64,000 bases of DNA from Pseudomonas sp. WS 5079 (GTDB lineage Bacteria > Pseudomonadota > Gammaproteobacteria > Pseudomonadales > Pseudomonadaceae), in NCBI RefSeq assembly GCF_012985465.1, contig NZ_JAAQWN010000010.1, positions 1-64,000 on the forward strand, written 5' to 3'. Below the pieces are notes generated by a model, which saw nothing but the letters and a program-made list of their open reading frames with translations, was not told the DNA's origin and searched no databases. The position numbers and the translations under genes are program-made. Positions 8,685-18,845 of this stretch are shown here, piece by piece (position 1 is the stretch's first letter; each line of letters begins with the position of its first letter).

Positions 8685-9134
8685 ATGACAGAAATGAAGT
8701 GGGCCGACAAAGTGCGCAAAAGCCTGCACGCGAATGCAGATTCCCTGGGCAATCTGGCGGTGGAGGCGTTTCACTACCTCGCGCTTTTTGGTATCGGTGC
8801 AATCACCGCTTATGCGGCAATAATGACCTTTATCGACATGTTGCAAAAAGGCGGCATCAGCGTTGATGACATCCTGCTGCTGTTTATCTACCTGGAGCTG
8901 GGCGCCATGGTGGGGATCTATTTCAAGACCAACCACATGCCGATCCGCTTCCTGCTGTACGTGGCGATCACCGCATTGACCCGCCTGCTGATCGGCGACG
9001 TGTCCCACCACAATGCCCCGGACCTGGGGATTATTTACCTGTGTGGCGGGATTCTGTTGTTGGCGTTCGCCATCCTAGTGGTGCGTTTTGCCTCGTCGCG
9101 TTACCCATCAGTCAAGGAAAAATCCGACTCCTGA
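8685..9134 (+). CDS. psiE: PsiE family membrane protein (phosphate-starvation-inducible)
   Basis: The 149 residues have four hydrophobic segments (about 23-47, 60-80, 88-105 and 115-135), with FHYLALFGIGAITAYAAI and FLLYVAITALTRLLIGD typical of PsiE. The family is inner-membrane; its activity is unknown. No clear PHO box is seen upstream, so phosphate control in this strain is not supported by the sequence. The gene is monocistronic and convergent with the DUF3509 gene. Confidence 0.82.
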   Translation: MTEMKWADKVRKSLHANADSLGNLAVEAFHYLALFGIGAITAYAAIMTFIDMLQKGGISVDDILLLFIYLELGAMVGIYFKTNHMPIRFLLYVAITALTRLLIGDVSHHNAPDLGIIYLCGGILLLAFAILVVRFASSRYPSVKEKSDS

Positions 9135-9135
9135 G

Positions 9136-9453
9136 TCAGAGCCCGGCTGTGATTGGCGGCCGGGTGCTCGGCGGGCGCTGCAACAGCTTGTGACTGTCGC
9201 CGTCGGTCATCACTGCCAAAATCTCCATGGCGCTGTGCCCCTGTTCAATGGCAATGCCAAATTGCACGCTTTGCACCAGGCGTTTGAGCCGTTGTGGGTC
9301 GTTGCGCTGTTCGGCGCTGATCATGCGTTTGGCAACTACGCCGCTGTCGTCGGACAGGGTCAGCATGATGCTGCCGTCCAGGCGCTGGATGCTCAGGTTG
9401 ACCCGGTATTGGGGGGTGAACGTGTCGGTGATCAGCTGAAAAGGATTGTCCAT
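9136..9453 (-). CDS. DUF3509 family protein
   Basis: The 105 residues open MDNPFQLITDTFTPQYRVNL, the characteristic start of the Pseudomonas DUF3509 family, and continue RLDGSIMLTLSDDSGVVAKRMI. No catalytic motif or membrane segment is visible and no function is known. Its end is 1 bp from the end of psiE on the other strand, so the two genes nearly abut tail to tail. Confidence 0.8.
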   Translation of the reverse strand: MDNPFQLITDTFTPQYRVNLSIQRLDGSIMLTLSDDSGVVAKRMISAEQRNDPQRLKRLVQSVQFGIAIEQGHSAMEILAVMTDGDSHKLLQRPPSTRPPITAGL

Positions 9454-9608
9454 GGTGCGTTACCGCCTGATAAGAACATGCACTGATTGACGACCGGTAT
9501 GGCGATTGGTTCGTGTTGCCTGACCACCGGTCGCAAGCTCCGTTTTCCTTCATGGGGTGTACAGCAAGGGCCGTGCCGTACAGCTATTTTTCTGACAACG
9601 AGTTGTCC

Positions 9609-9699
9609 CTGTGGGAGCGGGCTTGCCTGTGATTGCGGTGGATCAGCCAACCATTGCGTGACTGATGTACCGCTATCGCGGGCAAGCCCACTCCCACAA
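9609..9699. repeat. REP inverted pair
   Basis: Facing units ctgtgggagcgggcttgcct and gcgggcaagcccactcccaca, separated by about 45 bp, in the gap between the DUF3509 gene and sdaC. Confidence 0.8.
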
Positions 9700-9722
9700 G
9701 TTGATCTTTGCAGTGGGCTGTT

Positions 9723-11012
9723 TCAGGGCACCAGCGAGAAAATGACCGCAGACAGCGCAATCAGCCCCACCAACACCACAAACACATTCGACACCTGGCC
9801 CGAATACTGGCGCAAAGATGGCACGCGCCGGATTGCGTACATCGGCATCAGGAACAGCAAACACGCAATGATCGGCCCGCCGAGGGTTTCGATCATGCCC
9901 AGGATGCTTGGGTTGAACGTGGCCACGGCCCAGCAGCTGAGGATCATGAACACCGCGGTGCAGCGTTCCAGCCAGCGCGCCGACAGGGTGCGGTTGCGGC
10001 CACGCAGGGATTTGACGATCAGGCCCTGGAAGCCTTCGCTGGCGCCGATGTAGTGGCCGAGGAAGGATTTGGTGATGGCCACCAGCGCGATCAATGGCGC
10101 GGCGTAGGCAATAACCGGGGTTTGGAAGTGGTTGGCCAGGTAGGACAGGATCGAAATGTTCTGCGCCTTGGCGGCGGCGAGGTCGGCGGGCGACAGTGCC
10201 AGCACGCAACTGAAGCAGAAGAACATCACCGTCAGCACCATCATGCCGTGGGCCATGGCCAGGATGCCGCTGCTCTTGCGTTCGGCTTGGGCGCCGTACA
10301 CGCGTTTCTGGTCCACGGCGAAGGCCGAGATGATCGGCGAGTGGTTAAACGAAAACACCATCACCGGGATCGCCAGCCACAGGGTCTTGAAGAACACCGG
10401 CAGGGGCATGCCCTCGCTGGCCGAGGCGAAGAACGCGCCGTTCCAGTTGGGGATCAGGCTCAGCGCCAGCAGCAGCAAGGCGGCGACGAACGGGTAGACC
10501 AGCACGCTCATGGCCTTGACGATCACGCCCTGGCCGCACCGCACAATGGCCATCAGACCGAGGATCAGCACCAGGGACAGGATCGCCCGTGGCGGTGGGG
10601 TCATTTGCAGTTGGTGTTCCATGAAGCTGCCGAGGGTGTTGGTCAGCGCGACGCTGTACACCAGCAGGATCGGGAAGATGGCGAAGAAGTACAGCAGGGT
10701 GATCAGCTTGCCGGCACCGACGCCGAAATGTTCTTCCACTACGTCAGTGATGTCGCCGGATTTGCCTGACAGCACAAAGCGCGTCAGCCCACGGTGGGCG
10801 AAGAAAGTCATGGGGAAGGCCAGCAGCGCCAGCACGATCAGCGGCCAGAAGCCGCCGACCCCGGCGTTGATCGGCAGGAACAGGGTGCCAGCACCGATGG
10901 CGGTGCCGTAGAGGCCCAGCATCCAGGTGGTGTCGTGTTTGCTCCAGCCGCTCGTTACGGTTTGTGTGGCAGAAGCGGGATTTTCGGCAGCAGGTGTACG
11001 TACATCGGTCAT
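9723..11012 (-). CDS. sdaC: Serine/H+ symporter, HAAAP family (SdaC-like)
   Basis: Inner-membrane amino-acid carrier of 429 residues with about eleven hydrophobic segments. Family text includes WMLGLYGTAIGAGTLFLPINAG, VFSFNHSPIISAFAVDQK and ITKSFLGHYIGASEGFQGL. It follows sdaA in the same direction (60 bp gap), so serine uptake and deamination are probably co-expressed. The start at 11012 was chosen because GAGG lies 8 nt upstream; an in-frame ATG 36 bp earlier has none. An AAAAATAA motif just before the ribosome site could allow Hfq/Crc control. Confidence 0.9.
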   Translation of the reverse strand: MTDVRTPAAENPASATQTVTSGWSKHDTTWMLGLYGTAIGAGTLFLPINAGVGGFWPLIVLALLAFPMTFFAHRGLTRFVLSGKSGDITDVVEEHFGVGAGKLITLLYFFAIFPILLVYSVALTNTLGSFMEHQLQMTPPPRAILSLVLILGLMAIVRCGQGVIVKAMSVLVYPFVAALLLLALSLIPNWNGAFFASASEGMPLPVFFKTLWLAIPVMVFSFNHSPIISAFAVDQKRVYGAQAERKSSGILAMAHGMMVLTVMFFCFSCVLALSPADLAAAKAQNISILSYLANHFQTPVIAYAAPLIALVAITKSFLGHYIGASEGFQGLIVKSLRGRNRTLSARWLERCTAVFMILSCWAVATFNPSILGMIETLGGPIIACLLFLMPMYAIRRVPSLRQYSGQVSNVFVVLVGLIALSAVIFSLVP

Positions 11013-11028
11013 CGTTATTGCCTCGTTA

Positions 11029-11036
11029 TTATTTTT
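11029..11036 (-). promoter_or_regulatory. A-rich Hfq/Crc-type motif before sdaC
   Basis: AAAAATAA (minus strand) matches AAnAAnAA and lies about 16 nt before the sdaC start, overlapping the expected ribosome-binding zone. Amino-acid transporters are common targets of catabolite repression in Pseudomonas; use here is inferred. Confidence 0.35.
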
Positions 11037-11072
11037 GCGCGGGCTCACGTATGGGGCGGGTAGGCGTGCTCC

Positions 11073-12449
<1,377 letters not shown>

Positions 12450-12586
12450 GCTAAAGCCTTACAAGCAATGGAGTAGGAATCGCTGCCATGTTTTGTAGGA
12501 CAAGCGGAAGTGGCGCGATACTGAGCCTCTAGATCGGCACTGACCAACGAATTATCCTAAGACACCCTTTAGCAGGACTAAACTCT

Positions 12587-13534
12587 ATGGCTCGCCCGCT
12601 TCATGCCCAGACCTATGTCTGGTTGCACGTATTTGCCTGCGCCGCACGGCATTTATCCTTCACGCGCTGCGCCGAAGAACTGCACATCACGCCGGGGGCG
12701 GTCAGCCAGCAGATTCGCCAATTGGAAGAACGCCTGGGCTTTCGCCTGTTTCATCGCCGGGCGCGTGGCGTGGAGCTGAGTGCCGAGGGGCAGCGGTTGG
12801 CGATTACGGTGAGTGAGGCCTACGGCAGCATCGATGCCGAGTTGCAGCGCCTGGATGCGGGGATGATCAGCGGCACCTTGCGCCTGCGCTCGATTCCGTC
12901 ATTTCTCGGTAAATGGCTGACACCGCGCCTGCCGCGTTTGCAGCAGCGTTTCCCGGATATCCAACTGCGCCTGGTGGCCGAAGACAGCAGCATTGCCCTG
13001 CACGAAGGCGACTTCGACCTGGCCATCGACCTTAACGACGGCAGCTATCCGGGTTTGTTATCCACAGCCTTGCTCGATGAGCAGATATTCCCGGTGTGCG
13101 CGCCGAGCCTGCTGCGCGGACGGCCGCCGTTGCACGGTCCGGCCGACCTGGCCCACTTCCCGCTGTTGCACGACATCACCGCCTGGCGTGGGAGTTATGA
13201 GTACGCCGAGTGGGAGTTTTACCTGAATGCTATCGGCCATCACGACGCCGACGTGCGGCGCGGGCATACCTTCAACCGCAACCACCTGACCATCGAGGCC
13301 GCCATTGCCGGCATGGGCGTGGCGATTGCCCGGCGTACCCTGCTCAATGACGAATTGGAGCGCGGCACCCTGATCGTGCCGTTCGGGCTCGCGGTGCCGA
13401 ATCACAAGCGCTACGTGCTGTTGTATGCGCCAGGCGCGCTGAACCATCCCGGCGTGCGTGCGGTGCATGACTGGCTGGTGGAAGAGGCGGGGATTTTTCG
13501 CGGATTGCACCCCTTGGGAGAGGGGCAATTGTGA
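12587..13534 (+). CDS. LysR-family regulator, DsdC/GcvA-like
   Basis: The 315 residues have an N-terminal LysR helix-turn-helix (about residues 15-75: HLSFTRCAEELHITPGAVSQQIRQLEE, written in family form) and a C-terminal substrate-binding domain. The pattern resembles DsdC and GcvA regulators. Placed head to head with sdaA, it probably controls sdaA-sdaC in response to an amino acid such as serine; this is inferred from position. Confidence 0.82.
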   Translation: MARPLHAQTYVWLHVFACAARHLSFTRCAEELHITPGAVSQQIRQLEERLGFRLFHRRARGVELSAEGQRLAITVSEAYGSIDAELQRLDAGMISGTLRLRSIPSFLGKWLTPRLPRLQQRFPDIQLRLVAEDSSIALHEGDFDLAIDLNDGSYPGLLSTALLDEQIFPVCAPSLLRGRPPLHGPADLAHFPLLHDITAWRGSYEYAEWEFYLNAIGHHDADVRRGHTFNRNHLTIEAAIAGMGVAIARRTLLNDELERGTLIVPFGLAVPNHKRYVLLYAPGALNHPGVRAVHDWLVEEAGIFRGLHPLGEGQL

Positions 13535-13746
13535 GGATTTGCCTGGGTGGGCGGGTGCACCCAACTCCCGACCATAACAGCGCTTTGGGCGATTGTCAGA
13601 CTTAATTTGTAATGTAGGATTTATCTTTGAATAGGGGTTGAATTGTTCCCTCAGGTGCTCAATTGTGTAATCAAGAGGTCATGGTTTCACCGCATCGGTG
13701 TTGCAGTTGTGACCTCTGGCGAGCTAGCTGAAATAAGGGAAACACT

Positions 13747-14154
13747 ATGCAAATCCTAGTCAACAGCGATAACCATATTGAAAGCAGCATCCGACTGGAG
13801 GAGTGGGTACGTACTACCATTGAGAGCACGCTCGAACGTTATGAAGAAGACTTGACCCGCATCGAAGTCTTTTTGAAGGATGAGAACGGCGACAAGCCGG
13901 GCCCACACGATTTAAGTTGCCGCCTGGAAGCGCGGCCAAAGGGTCATCAACCGATTTCGGTCATCCATAAAGCCGACACCCTGGAACAAGCCATCGACGG
14001 GGCGGCCACCAAGCTGGATAACGCGCTGGAGCATCTGTTCGGCAGATTGCAAGGCAAGCCGCGTGCAGAGAAACGCACGCCCAACAACCAAGTCGATGAA
14101 GCCGGGCTTGAAGAGGAATTCCTGGAAAACGAACAGGCTGCGCTTAACAGCTGA
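13747..14154 (+). CDS. HPF/RaiA-family ribosome-associated protein
   Basis: The 135 residues begin MQILVNSDNHIESSIRLEEW and continue with ESTLERYEEDLTRIEVFLKDENG and the beta-strand/helix pattern of the S30EA/HPF domain (residues 1-105). A charged tail (DEAGLEEEFLENEQ) follows. Relatives bind the 30S subunit and slow translation in stationary phase. This one is a stand-alone gene with its own terminator, not in the rpoN cluster, so it is probably a second paralogue. Spacing of GGGAAACACT to the ATG supports the start. Confidence 0.8.
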   Translation: MQILVNSDNHIESSIRLEEWVRTTIESTLERYEEDLTRIEVFLKDENGDKPGPHDLSCRLEARPKGHQPISVIHKADTLEQAIDGAATKLDNALEHLFGRLQGKPRAEKRTPNNQVDEAGLEEEFLENEQAALNS

Positions 14155-14180
14155 TTGCTGAATGTTTTTCAACCCCATAC

Positions 14181-14213
14181 AAAACGGGCCTGCAGATGCA
14201 GGCCCGTTTTTTT
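14181..14213 (+). terminator. Intrinsic terminator of the HPF-like gene
   Basis: Stem AAACGGGCCTGC/GCAGGCCCGTTT followed by a run of T, 26 bp after the stop codon. Confidence 0.9.
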
Positions 14214-14232
14214 GTGGCGAATATATATCAAA

Positions 14233-14321
14233 TGTGGGAGCTGGCTTGCCTGTGATGGCGATCTGCCATTTACTGAAGTTGCAGCTGACCCACCGCCATT
14301 GCAGGCAAGCCAGCTCCCACA
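14233..14321. repeat. REP inverted pair
   Basis: Facing units tgtgggagctggcttgcctg and caggcaagccagctcccaca between the convergent HPF-like gene and fecA. Confidence 0.85.
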
Positions 14322-14349
14322 TAAGCCAAGAGTGTATTCAGGCTATTCG

Positions 14350-16695
14350 TCAGAACGCGACCGAGGTCTGCACATACACCGTGCGCGGCTCACCCACGTA
14401 TTTGCCCTTGTTGTTATCGTCAAACGAACGGGTGAAGTACTGGGTGTTGAAGATGTTCTTCACCCCCACCGCCACATTCAAATCCGACAACTGCGGGCCG
14501 AAGTCGTACGCCGCGCGGCTGCTGAACAGCATGTAGCCGGGGATGCGCCCATTGCTGCCATCCGCGCTTTCGGCCTGGGTGTTGGCGTTGTCGGCGAACT
14601 GGCTGCTCTGGTAGGTGCTGTCCAGGTTCAACTTCCATTGGCCCTCGGTGTAGCCCACGCCCAGGGTGCCTTTGTGCTTGGACGAGAAGGGCACGCGGTT
14701 GCCTTTGTTCGGGCCGTCTTCGCGGATGGTTGCATCGACATAGGCGTAGCTTGCGTACACATCAAAGCCGGCCAGCGCGGGGCTCAAGCCGTCGAGGGCG
14801 TAGTTGAGGCTGGATTCGATGCCCTGGTGCCGGGTTTCACCCCGGGCGATCACCGAGTCGTTGGTCTGGTTGCTTTCATACTGGTTGTCGAAGTTGATCA
14901 GGAACGCGCCGATTTCTGCGCGCAGCGCGCCATTGTCGTAGCGGGTGCCGACTTCCCAGGTGCGGGCCTTTTCCGGCTTGACCGCGCCGCTGCTTACGCG
15001 GTTGGGCATCTGGCTGTACTGCACGCTGCCGAAGGAGCCTTCGGTGTTGGCGTACAGGTTCCAGTCGTCAGTCAGGTGATACAACACGTTCAACGCCGGC
15101 AGGGCGGTGTTGTAGTCGCCCTTGTATTTGACGTCGGTCAGGTTGTTGGTTTGCTGGGACTTGATCATCTCGTAGCGGATGCCAGGGGTTACGGTCCACT
15201 TGCCGATATCGATGCGGTCGTCGATAAAGAATGCGTTGGCTTCGGTGCCGCCGCGGGTGTCGCGGTCGTTGCGGCTGTCGGTATTGGGCAGTTGCTGGTT
15301 GGCGCTGATCGGCGTGCGGTAGCGCAATTCGTGCCCGGCCTCGTTGATGTAACGGTAACCCACGCCAACCTCGTGGCTGGTCGGGCCGAGGTCGAAGCCT
15401 TGGGCCAGGCGGGTTTCCAGGCCGCGTACCCAATACTCGCGCGGTGACAGCGAAAGGAAGCTGCCCTGGTCCAGATAGCCGCTGCGCAGGGTCTTGGTAA
15501 AGAAGCTGTTGACGGTGAATTCCCGGCGATCTTCCTGGTAGCGATAGCCCACGTTAAACATCGTACGGCGGCCCCAGAATTTGTCGTAGGGGCGGGTGGA
15601 CTGATACGGGTCGGCCTTGTAGGCCGCCGTGCTCAAGCCACCGGGCATATCGGCCTGACCTTCGTAGTACTGGGCCATGGCATTGAAGCTGTTGGCTTCG
15701 TCCAGTTGGTAATTGCCCTTGAGGATCAGGTCGTCGATTTGTGTGTCGCTGTGTTCGCGCCAGTCGCCGCCGCGGGTGCCGGAATACAGCAGCGCGCCGC
15801 CCAGGCCATTGTCGGCGGTGCCGCCGGCCAGCAGGTTGCCGGTGGTCTTGAAGCCATCGTGGCTGGAAGACGGGCTGGTCTCGGTCTGCAGGCCGCCCTT
15901 GACCGTCGGTGCATCAGGAATTGCCCGGGTCACGAAGTTGACCACGCCGCCGACGTTCTGCGGCCCGTAACGCACTGCGCCACCGCCGCGTACCACGTCC
16001 ACTGCATCCATGTTGCCCATGCTGACCGGCGCGAACGACAACTGCGGCTGGCCATACGGCGCGAAAGGCACCGGAATGCCGTCCATCAATACCGTCGAGC
16101 GCGACGCCAGGCGTGGGTTGAGCCCGCGAATACCGAAGTTCAGCGCCATGTCGTGGCTGCCGGTGCCGTTGTTTTCCGGCGCGTTGACCCCGGGAATACG
16201 ATTGAGCACGTCACGGGCCTGGGTTGCGCCCTGGCGCTCGAATTCTTCGCGGCGGATCACATCACGGGCGCCGGGGTGTTCGAAGACGTTGGTTTGCGCC
16301 GCGTCGCCCAGCCAGTCGCCCACCACATTGGAGGTGCCCAGCTCCAGGGTGGCCGGCGCGTTCAGTGGTTGCAGGCTGTAGGCATTGTTACCTTCGGCGC
16401 GGGCTTGCAGGCCGGTGCCCTTGAGCAATGCGTTCAAACCTTGCAAGGTGGTGTAGTTGCCCTGCAGGCCCTGGCTTTGCGCGCCGGCAGTCACTTCGGA
16501 GCCAAACGAAATCAGCACGCCGGCCTCGCGGCCAAACTGATTCAGCGCCGCTTCCAGGGACGTCGGGGCGATGTGATAAGGCTTGGCCTCGGCCGCCATG
16601 GCGTAGGGCAGGGCGCTGAAACTGAGGCTGGCGCCCAGCAGCAAGTGGCGCAGCGTACGGGCAAGTGGCGTCAGGCGAGTCGGTTGCTGGGGCAT
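14350..16695 (-). CDS. fecA: TonB-dependent ferric dicitrate receptor, FecA-like
   Basis: Outer-membrane receptor of 781 residues. A signal peptide ends at AMAA (about residue 35). An STN signalling domain follows (YHIAPTSLEAALNQFGREAG, residues 38-110), then a plug with LNFGIRGLNPRLASRSTVLMDG and PVPFAPYGQPQLSFAPVS, and a beta-barrel ending in aromatic Phe. The plug text is distinctively FecA-like. It is the last gene of fecI-fecR-fecA, so the STN domain should signal to FecR. Ligand (citrate) is inferred from family. Confidence 0.9.
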   Translation of the reverse strand: MPQQPTRLTPLARTLRHLLLGASLSFSALPYAMAAEAKPYHIAPTSLEAALNQFGREAGVLISFGSEVTAGAQSQGLQGNYTTLQGLNALLKGTGLQARAEGNNAYSLQPLNAPATLELGTSNVVGDWLGDAAQTNVFEHPGARDVIRREEFERQGATQARDVLNRIPGVNAPENNGTGSHDMALNFGIRGLNPRLASRSTVLMDGIPVPFAPYGQPQLSFAPVSMGNMDAVDVVRGGGAVRYGPQNVGGVVNFVTRAIPDAPTVKGGLQTETSPSSSHDGFKTTGNLLAGGTADNGLGGALLYSGTRGGDWREHSDTQIDDLILKGNYQLDEANSFNAMAQYYEGQADMPGGLSTAAYKADPYQSTRPYDKFWGRRTMFNVGYRYQEDRREFTVNSFFTKTLRSGYLDQGSFLSLSPREYWVRGLETRLAQGFDLGPTSHEVGVGYRYINEAGHELRYRTPISANQQLPNTDSRNDRDTRGGTEANAFFIDDRIDIGKWTVTPGIRYEMIKSQQTNNLTDVKYKGDYNTALPALNVLYHLTDDWNLYANTEGSFGSVQYSQMPNRVSSGAVKPEKARTWEVGTRYDNGALRAEIGAFLINFDNQYESNQTNDSVIARGETRHQGIESSLNYALDGLSPALAGFDVYASYAYVDATIREDGPNKGNRVPFSSKHKGTLGVGYTEGQWKLNLDSTYQSSQFADNANTQAESADGSNGRIPGYMLFSSRAAYDFGPQLSDLNVAVGVKNIFNTQYFTRSFDDNNKGKYVGEPRTVYVQTSVAF

Positions 16696-16786
16696 GAAGA
16701 ACGTTCCTCAGAGGTGGGAAACAGGGTGGCTTTCCCTCTCTGTCACGCGAGGTACGGAAAACGGCTCACAGGTGCCTGAAAATAAT

Positions 16787-17731
16787 TCAGGCGCGGGCTT
16801 CGACACTGACCCAATAGCGGGTAAAACGCCGAATTTTGACCGGCAGGCTGATTTGCAGCAGGTCGAGGATGCGTTCGCTGTCGTCCAGCGGGTAGCTGCC
16901 GGAAATCAGCAGGTTGGCCACTTGCGGATCACACTGCAATTGGCCCCGGCGATAACGGCTCAGTTCCTCGAGGAAATCTGCCAGGCGCATGTGCGACGCC
17001 ACCAGCATGCCGTCGGCCCAGGCACCGGTGTTGGCATCAGTGAGGCGCGGCGTATCCCAGCCTTTGCGGGTGAGGTTGGCCTGGTGGGATTTTTCCAAGG
17101 TCAGCGGTAAGCCGCTGTAGGACCTGGGTGCAATCTCGACCTGGCCATCCAGCACGGCGACCTGGGTGTGATCATTGAACTGGCGCACATTCACCTGCGC
17201 TGCCCGGGCGGTGACGATGCCCTGGCCGGTGATGATCTGCAACGGGGTGCTGGCGCGCAGCAATATCTCGCCCTCGAGCAGGTGGATCAGGCGCTGTGGG
17301 CCATCGAATTGCACATCCACCGCACTGGCGGTGTTGAGTTGCAGTTGGCTGCCGTCGGCCAGTTGGACCTTGCGCCGCTGGCCGAAGGGGCTGCGGTAGT
17401 CGGCGGTCAATGGCGCGATCAAGTGCTGCTGGCGCAAGCCCCAGGTCGCTGCCGAACCGGCGCCGAGGATCAGCAACAGCTTCAGCGCCTGGCGCCGACT
17501 GTTCGATTGCGGTGCGTTCAGTGCCGCGTGGGCCAGGGGCGAGGGCATTCCGCGCAAGCGCTGGTTGACCCGCTGTATATGCTCCCACGCCCGTTGGTGC
17601 TCGCTGTGGGCATCCAGCCAGCGCTGCCAGTTTGCCTGCTGGCGCGGGTTGAGCGGGCCTTGCTGCATTTGCATCAGCCACTGCACCGCCTGTTCGGCGA
17701 CCTGGGTCGAGAAGTTCGCGGCGCGGTTCAT
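16787..17731 (-). CDS. fecR: FecR-family anti-sigma/sigma-regulator protein
   Basis: The 314 residues begin with the cytoplasmic FecR_N domain (AVQWLMQMQQGPLNPRQQANWQRWLDAHSEHQRAWEHI), then a single membrane segment (ALKLLLILGAGSAATWGL, about 83-100) and a periplasmic FecR domain (LADGSQLQLNTASAVDVQFD) with a C-terminal secretin/STN-like end that meets the receptor. Its ATG overlaps the fecI stop (ATGA), so translation is coupled. It should transmit receptor occupancy to the FecI sigma factor. Confidence 0.93.
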   Translation of the reverse strand: MNRAANFSTQVAEQAVQWLMQMQQGPLNPRQQANWQRWLDAHSEHQRAWEHIQRVNQRLRGMPSPLAHAALNAPQSNSRRQALKLLLILGAGSAATWGLRQQHLIAPLTADYRSPFGQRRKVQLADGSQLQLNTASAVDVQFDGPQRLIHLLEGEILLRASTPLQIITGQGIVTARAAQVNVRQFNDHTQVAVLDGQVEIAPRSYSGLPLTLEKSHQANLTRKGWDTPRLTDANTGAWADGMLVASHMRLADFLEELSRYRRGQLQCDPQVANLLISGSYPLDDSERILDLLQISLPVKIRRFTRYWVSVEARA

Positions 17732-18216
17732 AGGGCGAAATAGCAGCGCATGGCGGCTTTATTCAAATGTCGTTTGACGGTGGCGATGGAGATCCCAAGT
17801 TCGGCAGCGATTTGCCCGTAGGTCAGGCCGTCGAGCTGGGCCAGCAGGAAGGCGCGCTTGACCGGCACGGGCAAACCGTCGAGCAACTGGTCCAGTTCCA
17901 TCAGGGTTTGCAGGATGATCGCCCGCTCTTCTTCCGATGGTGCCGCAAGTTCCGGCATTTGCGCCAAGGCGTCGAGGTAGGCGCGCTCCAGGTCCTGGCG
18001 GCGGTAATGGTTGAACAACACGCGCTTGGCGATGGTGGTGAGGAAGGCGCGGGGCTCGATCAGTGTCGGGGTTTCGCGGCCGCTCAACACCCGGATAAAC
18101 GTGTCCTGGGCCAGGTCGGCGGCGCTGTGCGGGCAGCCGAGCTTGCGTCGCAACCAGCCGGTCAGCCAGTGGTGATGGTCGTGATACAGGACTTCGACGG
18201 TATTGGACGGCCGCAA
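17728..18216 (-). CDS. fecI: ECF sigma factor, FecI-like
   Basis: Iron-starvation sigma factor with region 2 (LYHDHHHWLTGWLRRKLGC, SAADLAQDTFIRVL) and region 4 (LPVPVKRAFLLAQLDGLTYGQIAAELGISIATVKRHL). The TTG at 18216 is preferred: GGAG sits 8 nt upstream, it gives the usual 162-residue protein starting just before TVEVLYHDHH, and the longer frame to 18297 would run through the Fur box. It is first in fecI-fecR-fecA. Confidence 0.88.
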   Translation of the reverse strand: MRPSNTVEVLYHDHHHWLTGWLRRKLGCPHSAADLAQDTFIRVLSGRETPTLIEPRAFLTTIAKRVLFNHYRRQDLERAYLDALAQMPELAAPSEEERAIILQTLMELDQLLDGLPVPVKRAFLLAQLDGLTYGQIAAELGISIATVKRHLNKAAMRCYFAL

Positions 18217-18248
18217 CGCGAACACTCCGGCAGCATCAGCATGCTTTA

Positions 18249-18267
18249 GATAACGAGAATTGTTCGC
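18249..18267. promoter_or_regulatory. Fur box upstream of fecI
   Basis: GATAACGAGAATTGTTCGC matches the 19-bp Fur consensus GATAATGATAATCATTATC at 13 of 19 positions and lies about 33 bp before the chosen fecI start. Confidence 0.7.
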
Positions 18268-18352
18268 ATTGTAGGGTGGGCGGGTGGCATTCGGCAATCA
18301 GCATAAGACCGATAGCCGCTTTTATCGCCACAGAACCCTGTGGGCTGGCTTG

Positions 18353-18439
18353 TGTGGGAGCTGGCTTGCCTGCGACAGCATCATCTTGTTCTGCCAGACA
18401 CACCGAGGTGGCTGCATCGCAGGCAAGCCAGTTCCCACA
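18353..18439. repeat. REP inverted pair
   Basis: Facing units tgtgggagctggcttgcctg and caggcaagccagttcccaca between the divergent fecI and DUF3649 genes. Confidence 0.85.
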
Positions 18440-18491
18440 CAAGCCCCACCTCTGTTTTTGGTGCCCGCTTCATCCGTTCTCTTTTGCTTAT

Positions 18492-18504
18492 GAGAATATT
18501 TATC
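18492..18504. promoter_or_regulatory. Fur box upstream of the DUF3649-PepSY operon
   Basis: GAGAATATTTATC fits the 6-1-6 Fur model GATAAT-n-ATTATC at 10 of 12 positions; it is followed by ATT. It lies 38 bp before the DUF3649 start, as expected for an iron-repressed promoter. Confidence 0.75.
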
Positions 18505-18542
18505 ATTAGACTCTCGCCCCTGACGAACCAGGCGCCACTGGC

Positions 18543-18845
18543 ATGAAAAGCAAAGCATCACTTCCTCTTTCCTACCGGCTCGGTGTGACGTCGCGGCTGC
18601 TGGCGGCTGTTGTCGGCGGCTATGTGCTGGCGTCCCTGGCCAGCGTGTGCCTGACCTTCTGGCTGCCAATCTCCCGCGCCGATGCGGTGGTCAGCGGCAT
18701 GCTCAGTTCCTTTGTGTTCTACCTGCTGGCGGTGATCTGGTGCTTTGCCTGCCGCAGTGCGGCCCGCGCCTGGTTTGGCGTGCTGGTGCCCTGCGCGATA
18801 CTGGCCACCCTGGCTGGCCTGGCCTATTGGATGGCACGCCCATGA
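18543..18845 (+). CDS. DUF3649 small membrane protein (iron-uptake associated)
   Basis: The 100 residues contain three hydrophobic segments (LLAAVVGGYVLASLASVCLTFWLP, AVVSGMLSSFVFYLLAVIWCFA, FGVLVPCAILATLAGLAYW). DUF3649 proteins commonly sit before PepSY-family proteins in iron-uptake loci. The molecular role is unknown. It is first in a Fur-boxed operon and its stop overlaps the next ATG. Confidence 0.78.
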   Translation: MKSKASLPLSYRLGVTSRLLAAVVGGYVLASLASVCLTFWLPISRADAVVSGMLSSFVFYLLAVIWCFACRSAARAWFGVLVPCAILATLAGLAYWMARP

